Source: Tetracentron sinense
Taxonomy: Eukaryota > Streptophyta > Magnoliopsida > Trochodendrales > Trochodendraceae
Length of the DNA: 64,000 bases
Direction of reading: 5' to 3'
Assembly: GCA_015143295.1 (NCBI GenBank)
Contig: CM026557.1
Span: forward strand, 40,495,965-40,559,964
Below, piece by piece: positions 33,201 to 45,200 of the stretch (the stretch's first letter is position 1; the number at the start of each line of letters is the position of its first letter). Below the pieces are notes generated by a model. It searched no databases, was not told the DNA's origin, and worked only from the letters and a program-made list of their open reading frames with translations. The position numbers and the translations under genes were made by a program.

Positions 33201-36200
33201 AGTCCCTAGGATTGAAGAGTTTGTGGGTGTGTGAGGGGTGCAAGATCAGAGGGTCCCGGTCTCATACATGGGTATGCATTTGGAAGCCAATGTTAAGATA
33301 AACCAATTTGGGAGAAGGTTGGCCTAGGGGAAGTTTTTGTATCTCGTAAAAGGAGGAAGGATTCATGTCCTTAGCATCCATGTTTCTCTTGCGGATGCTA
33401 TATAGAATCTAGATGTATTTTTGACAAATGATAGATTAGAGGAGAAGAAATATCATTTGGTTTGTTTGGAGGATGTGTTGGTCTACTAGGGAAGGGGGGT
33501 TGGGAGTGGGATAGTTGTGTTTAATGAATACAACTTTGTTAGGTAAGTGGTAATGAGGATATTGGGAGGAGAGGGATAATTTGTGGAGGAAGGTGATTGT
33601 TGCAAAATATTTGGAAGAGTCATTTTGGAGTCGAGTGGGGTTAGAGGGTTCCATGGGGTAGCCGGGTAGGTTTGTGGAAAGCGAGTTTGAGGGCAAAAGA
33701 GGAGTTTGATAAGCATATTAGCTTAGAGGTTGGGAGGGGAGGTTTTGAGATTGGGGAGGATTTATGGTGTGGGTAGAACACTTTGCAGAGGGAGTTTGTG
33801 AACTTTTTTACCATTGCAAGTGTTAAAAGGTGTATGGTGAATTCCTGTAATGAGATAAACAATGAAAATGTGGTTTGTTGCCTGAGGATGAGAAGGGGTT
33901 TAAAATTTAAATGTTTGGGAGAAGGAATATTGACTTAGGCTCATGTATGGTATCTCTTCTTTAGATTCCAATAACCTTGTTAGAGATGGTAGAGGCTCTG
34001 GGACAATAAGGGTCAGTTCACTTCACGGTGAATGCTTTCTACCAGTACTTAGATGTCAGTAATGATCCCTTTTTTCCCTGGAGAGTTGTATGAAATTTAA
34101 ATATACTATCTATAATTGCGTTCTATCTTTGGATTGCTACCCTGGATAAAATCTTGACCATAGATCATTTAAAAAATAGATGTTGGAAGATGGCCAATAG
34201 ATGCTTTATGTGTCTGGTTGAGTAAACTGCTAATCACTTGTTGCTTCATTTTGCTCTAGCAAGATGATTATGGAACTTGTCCTATCCTGTATTGGGCTGC
34301 TTTGACTGTTTCTCAAAGTCTTGGGGATTTCTTAGTTGGCTGGTCTCTTCGTGGCATGGAGTATCCTATGTGGTTTCTTTGGCGGTTGTTCTTGGGTGCG
34401 GTTCGTTGGTGCATTTGGAAGTAAAAGAATGTGAGGGGTTTTGGAAAATTTCTCTTCCTATCAAGAAGCCATTTGGGGTCGCGTTGTAGAGCTCATCTCA
34501 TCTTGGTGTGCATTGAGTGATAACCTTGGGGAATTTGATGTGGTTTCTTTTCTTTCTAGTAGGGTCTATTTTTTTTTGGGTGGGGGTGGTAGGTTTGAGA
34601 TATTTGTATTTCTTTTCTTTTTTAGAGTTCATCAATAGGTGAACTCTGACCTTTGTATTTTTAGTCCGTTTTATTGCTTGTTCTATTTATCTTTTTTTTT
34701 TTTTGGTATATCACTACTTAGGGTTAGCTGGGGTTAGCAAAGGGCTACAACGCACCCTCCATGCGGGATCGATCCCAGACCTCCCTCCTAGTGAGGGGAT
34801 ACACTTACTAGTGAGCTAGCCCCATGGTGTGTATTGCTTGTTCTATTTATCGATCCAAAAAAAGGGTCTTAGACAATGTGACACCGAGGCACTGCTTACA
34901 CTTCAAATTTGAAGTATCTTTTACGAAAATGTCCCCATATAAGTATCCAGCTAACTTTATCCATTATCTTAATGAGGAATTTCCTCCGAGTGCTTGCTCT
35001 CCATATTTAAAGAGATGAAGATTGATCACAAAAAAGAAAGGAAAAGAAAAGGATACTAATTGTCCTTTGTTTTTCATGGTTTGGTTTGATCTAACTGTGG
35101 TGTTGGACATGATTTCATTTACATTATCAAAGATTGTTTTTATTACTGAGTAGATGCAGCTCGTGGAGGGATGATCATGGCGATACCCATCACTTATTTA
35201 TTCCTCTCATGGTTGTTCAAGTTGTTGAAACCTTTTCTTTTCCCTCTTTGGTATGGCGTAGGTTAGTCCACAATTATCAAAGGAAGTGTTAGTGTCTCGA
35301 TTGGAAATTCCTCTTGGTGGTGCGACCGGTTGAGATGTAAAAATCCTACGGAAGATCATTCATTTCTTTATCTTTGGTGGTTGGGGAAAGAGTGAGACTG
35401 AAGAATCTTTGATGATAGCATAAATTAGTTGGTTTTTATCAATGTTTTAAAACGTGAATGCGTGGGGTGTAACGTTGGGATCTCAAGATGCATGAGGCGT
35501 AACTGCGTAAGCCTTAAGGCGTGAGGCGTAAGCCTCACAAGAAAGCCCTATGCTACCTCAATTTAACAAATAAATATATAAAGGTAATATAGACATATAT
35601 ATATTTAGATTTATTTTTTTGTTCATATACATATTGAATGACGGATAATGTTTAATTCTGTGGTTAATTTTGGATTCCAACAAATAATTACAAAGTAGTC
35701 ACAAACTTCATATGTTAGTCAATGACTCCAAATCTTTGCAATGTCTACTATGAAAATTAGAGTGAAATATACTTAACAAAGTTTTAAAAAACCTTAATAC
35801 ATTAGACATAATAAATTAAGTGTTAATTTAGACTAATAACAAAATGAAAAAGATTTTTTTTTTTTAATCGATAAAAGAAATTATGAGACGCCTTATAATT
35901 TAATGCATAGTTACCAGAGCGAGAAACGAAAACGAGAAGCAAAATAAAAGCGAGAAGCGGGGAACAATGCCCAAAAAAACCTTAGGAAAGGGGAAGCGAG
36001 AAATGAGATATAGTCTCCTCATTCCCATTATGTTATTATAGGTAGTTATATATTTGATTTTATCATACATGACATTTTTATGGAAAAGTAGGTGCCTTTG
36101 GTTCCAAACCGATGATACTTATTTAGGGTCTACACCCTAGGCTATAGACTGTAGTCCAGTGTAGTCAAGGCGTCTAGGCGATGCCTAGGCGATTAGCCCC

Positions 36201-39200
36201 GGCTAGGCGAGGCGTTGCCTAGGCGATAAATTTAATATAAATATATATATATAATTATATATATATCACGTATATATATAACATCAAAAAGATCAAAACT
36301 CCACACCCACATTCCACAAAAACATAAAATAAAAAGTCTATTACAAGCATTCATCACATAACCAAAGACATGTTAACATAGTGGAGTATTAAACACTTCA
36401 AAATCTGGGCAAAATACCCAAATTTGTGTCGTCATGTATAATATTAGGCAGAGCCCCCTACAATTGCCCGGGGGGGTGGCAGGGGGGGGCAGCGCCCCCC
36501 TGCGACGCACGAAGTGCGTCCGCAATTAGGCCCAGATTGCGTCGAAAACGATATTTTTAGTGAAAAAAATTGATATTTTTAGTGAAAAAAACGATTTAGA
36601 ATTTTATTATTACTTCATTACATGTTTTTATATTTTTATTTATTTATTGGGAAATTTTGGATTTTTTTTAAGCAAAAAAAAAAAAAAAAAAAAATTTTTT
36701 TTTTATAGGATCGCCCGCCTAGAGGGGCGCCTAGGCGACGCAGGCCCAAAGTCGCCTAGGCGACGCCTTGACTACACTGCTGTAGTCTATCCCATCACTT
36801 CACACATACAACTCCCTTTGATTACTAAATGGGGTGTGATGGAAGTGAGCTTCCTAAAAAGCGAATCTGTCTGAGGAAGCGAGTCTGGGAAATGAGTTTC
36901 CTGGGAAGCGTGCTTCCCACCCTGTACATAGCTTTCCTGCAACTATGATTTAATGTTTAAATTTTAATTATGTGCCTAGAACCATATTTTTGAATAACAT
37001 ATAAAAAAAAATTAATCAGAAATGAGTGGTTGATTTCCCCATAAAAACATAAAAATGGACTCAAATGAAAAGGGAAGAATCAAGAGTTTCACACTTGGGT
37101 ATTGAAAAGTTGTTAGATCAATATTTTCATAGAAATATTGTATTTATATGACAAAGAAAGTAATATTTCTGTACAAATCACACAAAATGCATGAAACATT
37201 AGGAATGTATCGGAAAATATTGTATTTTTTATGTTGCGAATAAGTTTCGTGTCGGTACCAAGTTATCAACCCATGGAAACCTACACATTTTATAGGAAAC
37301 TTGGGAAATGCATTGATAATTAAAAAATTAAAACCATGGCTTAAATCAGCAAAATCCCCATGTTAGATAAGGTTGACAAGGAAGTCGGTACATGTTATAC
37401 TCTGTGTTAAAGTTTTATATGAATTGACTTGAACTGAATGAGCATATAAATTTGGCCTGAAAGATTATTATTATTTTCTGTTTATGGAACATGGTAACTC
37501 TCTACAAGTTGTTTAAGTGTGGAAATTATAGAAAGCTTTGCATCTGTTTAATTTTGTTGCCTTGCCAGTTTTGTTTTGTTACTTGTTGTCTATGAAATTC
37601 TTTATGGCAAATTGATAAATGCACCTGAAATAAATGTGTAACAAATTAATGGAAGTTGAGGAGATTCATATTTTCTCCCACTGCTAAGTGCTGATCTCTA
37701 ATCATTGTTTGACAGGAGGATTGGCAAAAGGAAAAACGGGACTTTCTGCAAAGCTTGAGTCGGCTTTCAACATTACCCAGGACTAACACGAGTGCTTCGA
37801 GCTCTGGGATTACTCGTCCTGGTCAAATAGTGTCAACGGTTTCTAGTCCTCAGGGTTCTACTGGTCCATCTAAGATGGAGCTTGTGCCTCTAGGTAACAA
37901 GCCCATCGATGAAAAAAAGGCTTCAGTGTATGCTGAAGTTGTGAGGAATCTCAACAATGCAAGAGAGCGTGGATTACCGTTTAAAGTAAGACTGTGATCC
38001 CTTTTCTGAAAAATACCCCTGCTTCTCGATTCATTCTGAATGGTCTGATCACATTTTGTATTATTATTTTTTGTTTGATAAATGAAGTGTTTATTTGTAA
38101 GTTTGAATGCAGTTAGTTAATTTCGTCGAACGATTTTTTCAAGAGAGTGGATTATTTTTAAGAGAGCCTGGTTTATTTTTAAGAGAGCGTGGGTTATCGA
38201 TTTTTTCAAAAAGTCCCGAATAATACTTGACTTTTTCGTCAAATCATTAATTCACGAAGTATTTGCGAGTTTTGAAAAAAATAATATGTTTTTCAAAAAG
38301 TCCTGAATTTCGCGATCGCGAATTATTCAAGACTTTTTGAAAATTCCCGAATAAATAACTAAGATATGAAATATATCTCTTTTTAATTAGTAATCATATT
38401 TTATATTCATATCTTGCACGATAGTTTCGCGCTTTATGTGCGAATTTTGCGGATTTTTATGAATTTTTCCCTAGACGAATAATTCCCGAACCCTGATCTG
38501 GTAACTATGAATGCTATAAAGAATGATTTTCCATCTTGATGGTTGCTTGAGAGTAGGTAGTCAAAGCGTCGCCTAAGTGGCCTCCAAAGCTGGGACCCCT
38601 ACTCCCCTAGCACCTGCATCGGGGTCTAGGTCAATGCTCGTTTAGAGGCGCATTCACCTAGTGGTCCTTGGTGCCATTGTCCTGGTGCTAAAGTGAAGGT
38701 GGATGCTTTAGACCAACATAAAGATAGACATTTTAAATAAAATATATTCAATTTTACTTGATATAGGAGGTATAAAAGGTCTCCTCAATACAACTATTGA
38801 AAAAAATTGTCGAGCTCTTCTATCATTTTTTTAAAATTCTAAGCCACTAAACAATTTTACTTTTCCATTTTTTTGGTATTATTACTTCACTACTTATCAA
38901 TAAACTGTGTTCTTTATTTTTTGCATTGACATTTTTTTCTTTCCAGTTTTTAATCTTGTATCCAAAAAAAAAAAGCACTTTATTTTCAATTATAGATAAG
39001 CAACTTAAATTTTTATAAATTTAATGACCAAAATAAATTTTGGTCGCCTAGGAATTGCCAAGTAAAACCTAGGCTAGCATCTTTAATGCGATCCCTTCTT
39101 GAAAGTCTAAACGTATTCATATGTTATGTTTTTCTGTTCAATGATGCCTTTTCTTTTGTATTATCTTTTCTTTTAGCAATATCATGTTTTTAACACGAGA

Positions 39201-42200
39201 TACTGTACTTAGGTCACTTTTGGTCTACGTTATTTATTATGTCTTACCAATCTGGCATGATTAATATACTGTTTTTTTCCTTCTTGTTAGCCTGCTACAG
39301 CTTTCAAGGGTGCTTATGAAGGTTTGGGCCTTGATGTGTCTGGTGGAAAATCAGTTAGCATGCTGAAAATATGGCACTTGGTTCAGGTAAACTTACCAAT
39401 AATATGAAATCTATCTTTTAAGAAATGAGATATTGTGGTAATTTGCATTCCTCATGTCTCTCTCATAGCCGCGATGCTTCTAATGCAAGTTCTATGTTGC
39501 TTGATTCATTTATTTGACAGACATTGATGGGTGAGGATTCAACTATTCAGCAGAATGTTTCGAGAAAAATGTTGTTAGTAATTGGCGCAAGGCGCCACCT
39601 TGAATTTGGACATGAGAAATATATCATAGACACGATCCAAAGTCACCCTGCACAGGTAACAACTTTTCGGGTATTAGATTATTGGCTTTCAGAATGTAAG
39701 TTTCTGGAAGTCCGATGCCACTTCTGGTTAATGTTAATGAATATTGCTCAAAGTGCTTGTAGTTGTAGGTGATGTTCTATAGCTAACATTTTGTTTGATT
39801 ACTCGTTTCTTCTTTATTTATTTCTGGCTAATATTTATGGATACTGCTCAAAGTCCTTGTATGCAATCTAAAGCTAATATCTTGTTTGATCACTGCTTTC
39901 TTCTTTGTTTCTAGATACCTTTCTTCAATTTTATTTATTAAGATTTTACCCTAATTTTTGTAATTAGGTAATCACTAAAGAAACAATCTAGCCATGTGTT
40001 ACTTATCTAAGGAGTCTTCTGCTTTGTCTAATGGAAACAAATTATATTGACTGGCTTTGATAGCTTCAAATTTTATTTATCTTGGTCATTGTCCTTTTAG
40101 GCTGCTCTTGGTGGGGTTGTTGGAAATTTGCAAAGAGTTCGTGCATTTCTTCGGGTTTGTTACTGTACTTCCAGATCCATTTAGCAAGTATTTACTTTAA
40201 GTGACTCTGAAGGCTGATTCACTCATTTGTCTGGTTTGCATTTGTCCTTTTTTCTCTGCCCAGATTCGGTTAAGGGATTATGGAGTTCTAGATTTTGACG
40301 CAGGCGAAGCTCGTAGGCAGCCTCCTGTTGATACCACTTGGCAGCAGGTCTTGGATTCATCATATCTATTTGCATAATCTTGTACTTGCACTTTTATCCA
40401 TGGAGGCCTTTGATTTACTTCTTTGTATGCATATATTAAATGATTCCATATATATATATATATATATATATACTTTTTTAAAATTGTTTTGTCTTAACAT
40501 GAGAAGTAAACAATTAAAAGATCTAAGTTTTTTGTCTATTTCATTTTTCAAAATAATTACCACTTCGTAGTTCGTAATTCATGTAACTTTGTCACCTTAG
40601 AAGATCCATGTTTGGGTCAATTCCGTGCCTTTGCTTGAAGCATTTTGCACCACTTGTATCATGTTTCAGCTATTATGCTTACAAAAGACTAATGAAGGGC
40701 ATTTTAGCCTTTCTTCTATTTACATGTAATGTATTAAGCCTAAATTGATCTTATTAATGCATCTTTTGTATTCCACACATTTACAAGTTCTCTCTGTTCT
40801 TTGCCTTTGGTTTCATGCAATGTTTAAAAATGCGAAGGCGTGAGGCATGGCATTGGGACCTCAAGATGCGTGAGGAAAGCCTCATGCTCTCTCATTTTTT
40901 AACAAATAAATAAACAATAAATAAAAATATTACAAAAAGAGTCAAAAAATCAATTAAAGGTTCCAATACATACATATATGTATATGTGTGTGTATGTATG
41001 TATATGTCACATACACATGTAATATTATATAAATTATTTAGTCATAAAAATAATAAATTCAAGGGGCAAGAAAAACTAAATTTACTTTACTTTTTTATTC
41101 ATATATTTATTGAAAGGCGGATGATGTTCAATCATCATGTGGCGAACTTTATATTCCAACAAACTACTGCAAAGTAGTCTCATTAATGTATGAGGCACAA
41201 GCCTTAAAAAAATTAATGTTGAAATCTCAATTATATGTCTAGAACCCTATTTTTTTAAAATTAAAGTATGTGGCATATGCCTCATAAAATGTCTTAGGCT
41301 CTCAAGCCATGATGCTTGTGCCTCATGTGAGTCTCAAAGTTTGAGGTGTTAGTTTAATGAGATTTAACCCTCAAGGTTAAGCCTAAAGGCGTTTTCCTCA
41401 AGCCTCGTCTCGAGGTGAGCCTTGAGACTTAAGCCCTTATGAGCAAGGGAATTTACCGTCTTTCCTTCCGGGCCGAACCCTACAGAGGAACACCGCTAAA
41501 CACTAAAGATAAGAGTCGCCACCTATTTAATTAAGGGAAAAGAGGATCCCGGGTAATGGATAAGGATTTAGGTTTACGATCGAGATTTTAGGTAAGTGAT
41601 TCCTTTAAGCCCCGGGAAAGGTGTTAGGCACCCGGGACCCCCATCCGGAGATGGTAACCTACTCCCTATGTCTAAGCCAATTTAAGGTGAAAATCTAAAA
41701 GAAAATAAAAATGCTATTGTAATTATGCTAATTAAGTAAGCAATAGTGTAGTCAAAATGTCGCCTAGGCAACGCCTAGGCCACCGCCTCGCCTAGCCAGA
41801 CCCTTGTCGCCTAGATCATGATCTAGGCAGGCACTCATTAACTCTTATATAATATTAACAAAATAAATAAATTTTGGTTGCCTAGGCATCGCCTAAGCAA
41901 CGCCTAGGCATCGCCTCGCCTAGGGTACCCCCTATTGCTTAGGCTTCGCCTTCGCCTGGGCGCTTTGACTACACTAGCAAGCAACGCAAAATAAACTTAA
42001 AGGGAAACTAATCCTAGGTGAGTTGGACTCATTAGGACTGCCTACTTACCCGACTTGGCGGGATCAAGCCATAATAGTTCTTATAAGTAAGCATGCTAAG
42101 TTGGTTGGTTGATGTAGGGTTGATTGAATATTTTTGGTATTTTGGTCATATTTGAATGTTTTTGGTATTTTGAGTATATTTGAATGTTTTTGGTATTTTG

Positions 42201-45200
42201 AGATTTTATCATTTTTTGGGATTTTCATTTAGGTAGGGTTTTGACAAACTTAACTAAAGTCAAAATTAACCCAATAGAAGGTTAAGGAGAGGTTAGGCTA
42301 AAAAATCGTATTTAGGACATAAAGATGAATGTTTGCATTATGAATAGTAGATGCTATATTGCTAACATCTATTTTATTGGATTGATGTTGACAATAAATC
42401 AAATACCATTACCTTTGGTATGAGACATTTTGGATAATATCCTCTATAAGTTCTTAAACAATCCTTTACCCATTCAAAATAAAACATTAGGAAAAAGAAA
42501 GGAAAAAAGTGACAAGTAGAGAAAATGAAAACTCATCCTCTCCCTTTTAATGTGGTCCATTTATACTATTATAAATGATGTAATATGGTTGATGTAATGG
42601 GGCCCTATGAAGGTTAGAGAGGGGATGAGCTTTTACGAAGAATTCTAGAAGGAAGACTAGAATTCTAATAAATAAACAAAATGAAAAGAGAGGTATAGCT
42701 TTAGCTTCCACTCTCTATTGGCCTACCCATTTGTGGGAACATAAAAAGAAGAAATATGTACATAAAAAAGATAATGGGGATCTCTCCTTGCTTTTGAGAT
42801 GGGTCCCTCTACACCATTAGATTGGTGTAGAGAGCCACAACTATTCTTGAGAAGGGAGAGACCCTCTAAATGATTTTAGAATAGGAGTAGAAAACAAGAA
42901 GAGGGAAAAAGATAAAGATAAACATTAAACAAAGAAGAAAAAAATGAAAAGGAGTGCCTAATCCTCCAAAACTTCTTCTCCAATGCTCCAAGAGATGAGA
43001 TATTTTTTAGATTCCACAAAGGAGGAGAGTTAGTGAAGAACTCTAGGCTTTTAGTTCTAGAATTCTCTACACATTTTAAACCATAGCTTCTTTTCACTTT
43101 TCTTCAAGACTAAAAAGAAAGATAAAGGGGTAAGAGTCTTCTAAGGATCATGGGGCCTAAGGGGTGTATTGGCTTTGAGACTTGGGGATTCTTTAGAAGA
43201 GTTTTTGGATAGAGAGGATGGAGAGCTAGGGTTTCCACTTGAGATTTTGAAGATGAGAGAAATAACTTATGAGAGTCTTGTATTTATAGAGTTTTCAAGG
43301 GGTTGTGACAATTTGGTAATTAATAGAGTGATTGGTGAGGAAAAGGAAGGTGATTGGTTGGTCAAAATAGGTGTAATTGGTGATTGAGTAGTAAAAAAGG
43401 TGTGTACTTGGTGAGAGGTGATTGAGTGGTCAAAAAGGGTGTAAGAATTATTTTGTAAAAATTGATGTAAGAGAATTAATTGTTTTGTAATATGTGTAAG
43501 AATGAGTTGTAAGAGGTGCAATAGAGTAAGGGAGGTGATTGATTGGTCAAAAGTGGTATAGTTGGTGATTGGGTGGTCAAAAAGGTGTGTAGACATTAAA
43601 AAATGGGGCTATTTGGGGTTTGAAGAAAAAATAATTGGTCTTTTGTAGGAAAGTGGGCTTGAATTTTTGGGTTTTGGATGTTGGTTGAATGGACGTGGGT
43701 ATGGGGAGGGAGGTGATTGGTTGGTCAAAAGTGGTATAGTTGGTGATTGGGTGGTCAAAAAGGTGTGTAGACACAAAAATAGGGCTATTTGGGGTTTGAA
43801 GAAAAAATAAGTGGTCTTTTGTGGGAAAGTGGGCTTGAGTTTTTGGGTTTTCGATGTTGGTTGAATGGATGTGGGTATGTGGACTAGCTCTTATGAATCA
43901 TGGGTTGTTTGTAGATGGGGCTTGAGCTATGATAATTAGGCTTTGGCTAAAGCAATTGAGCTTTGGCTAAGACAATTGTGTAATTGGGCTTGGCTATTTG
44001 GGCTTGGGTAATAGAATTAGGTAATTAGGCTTGATTCGGTTGTTTGGGTGTAAGTTTGGCCAAATGGGCTTGGGCCTTGGGTGAACCTTGAAGCCTTTGA
44101 AGAAGCGGGATATGGGGTGCAAAAATGGGGTGCATACAAGCCTCACGCTTTTTGAAACACTGGTTTCATGTTACACGTGACACATATATTAGTTCTGCGT
44201 AAGAGCTAGAATTTTAACGAAACCAATTACATGTTTTACACAAGGTTTTCCTGCACGAACAGATGATTAACTGATTGCACACAACGTCCTAGTCATTGGG
44301 TTCAGGCCATTGTTGCATTGATCCACACATCTTTGTTGAGAAATGGCTCCTCTGGACTTGTGTTTATTTCTTTTCTAGAGGACCTCTTCTATGTGTTCTA
44401 TTAATGACTTAGAGAGGTGTAACAATTGTCTCCCTATGTGATTGGGTTGTTTATGATGTTTAAATAAGAGCAGCACTGTTGGACAGCACAAATGATCATC
44501 ATCAATGCTTTAGCCCACAATGCACACAATGTGGAATGAGGATGGCACTTTATTTTTCTTTGGCAAATCCCCCCGTCCAACTATATATATATATATATTG
44601 TAATTTTCTACATCCTATTGTAACTGTTCTCTTTTTTGAAACATGACTTTTTTTCCTGTTAACTTTCATTCTTTCTGATTGTCAGATATATTTTTGCTTG
44701 AGAACTGGCTATTACGATGAAGCAAGAAATGTTGCTCTATCATCTCGTGTCTCACACCAATTTGCTCCGCAGGTAGAGATTGTTCACTGCATGTAACTAT
44801 AATCCTTTGTATTAGATTTAATCAATACTTGTGTTTGTGGCAGCTTGCAGAGTGGATTAATACAGGAGGTTTGGTATCGGGAGAGACTGCAGCTGCTGTC
44901 TCTGAAGAATGCGAGAAAATGTTTAGGATGGGTGACAGAATGGGTCGAGCTGGTTATGACAAGAAAAAATTGCTTCTTTATGCAATTATCTCTGGTTCTC
45001 GCAGGCAGATAGACCGGTTGCTTAGAGATCTACCTTCACTTTTCAACACCATAGAGGACTTCTTGTGGTTCAAGCTATCAGCTGTAAGGGAGTGTTCAAG
45101 TGGGACCTCCTCTGTTCTGAATGAGAGCTTAATACCCTATAGTTTAGATGATCTACAGGCTTACCTTAATAAATTTGAGCCATCATATTACACGAAAAAT

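Larger units (their letters stand above)
31337..34865 (+). mobile_element. L1-type LINE remnant in NUP93 intron 5
   Basis: Frames broken by stops give, in order: the reverse transcriptase segment with [24 protein letters not shown] and LRQGD (about 31370-31600), [11 protein letters not shown] (about 31685-31710), an interruption of about 1.35 kb, then [13 protein letters not shown] (about 33070-33105), [13 protein letters not shown] (about 33155-33195), and a zinc-binding C-terminus with [11 protein letters not shown] and ANHLLLHF (about 34170-34255). The tail ends ATCGATCCAAAAAAAGG near 34865. The 5' half (endonuclease) is missing, as usual after incomplete reverse transcription. Confidence 0.85.
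41436..44137. mobile_element. 2.7-kb insertion with GGTGTTAGGCACC repeat, LTR-like
   Basis: Comparison with the uninterrupted sibling end (55290-55329) shows AAGCC duplicated at 41431-41435 and 44138-44142. The start (GGGAATTTACCGTCTTTCC, AGAGTCGCCACCTATTTAA, AAAGGTGTTAGGCACCCGGG) matches the left part of LTR B at 7135-7350. Terminal TG..CA is not in register with the duplication, so I call it LTR-like only. It contains a MITE (41744-41976) and a tandem duplication (43531-43885). Confidence 0.6.
40818..44162. mobile_element. hAT-type element, CAATGTTT..CACTG, intron 10, with insert
   Basis: Exact 8-bp duplication GTTTCATG (40810-40817, 44163-44170). Ends CAATGTTTAAAAATGCG and CACGCTTTTTGAAACACTG pair as imperfect inverted repeats. 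The middle (41436-44137) is foreign; without it the element is about 640 bp, slightly longer than its sibling at 54446. No transposase. Confidence 0.88.

Noticed and set aside
33436..33862. Overlapping minus-strand frames rich in Pro, Ser and Thr
   Set aside because: Antisense of the plus-strand LINE remnant.
43267..43774. Two minus-strand frames with the same start sequence
   Set aside because: They arise from the tandem duplication at 43531-43885 read antisense.
44829..44843. ATG and open frame just upstream of NUP93 exon 12, suggesting a separate 318-codon gene
   Set aside because: The frame continues from intron into exon; a clean acceptor at 44841-44843 and in-frame joining to exon 11 explain it.
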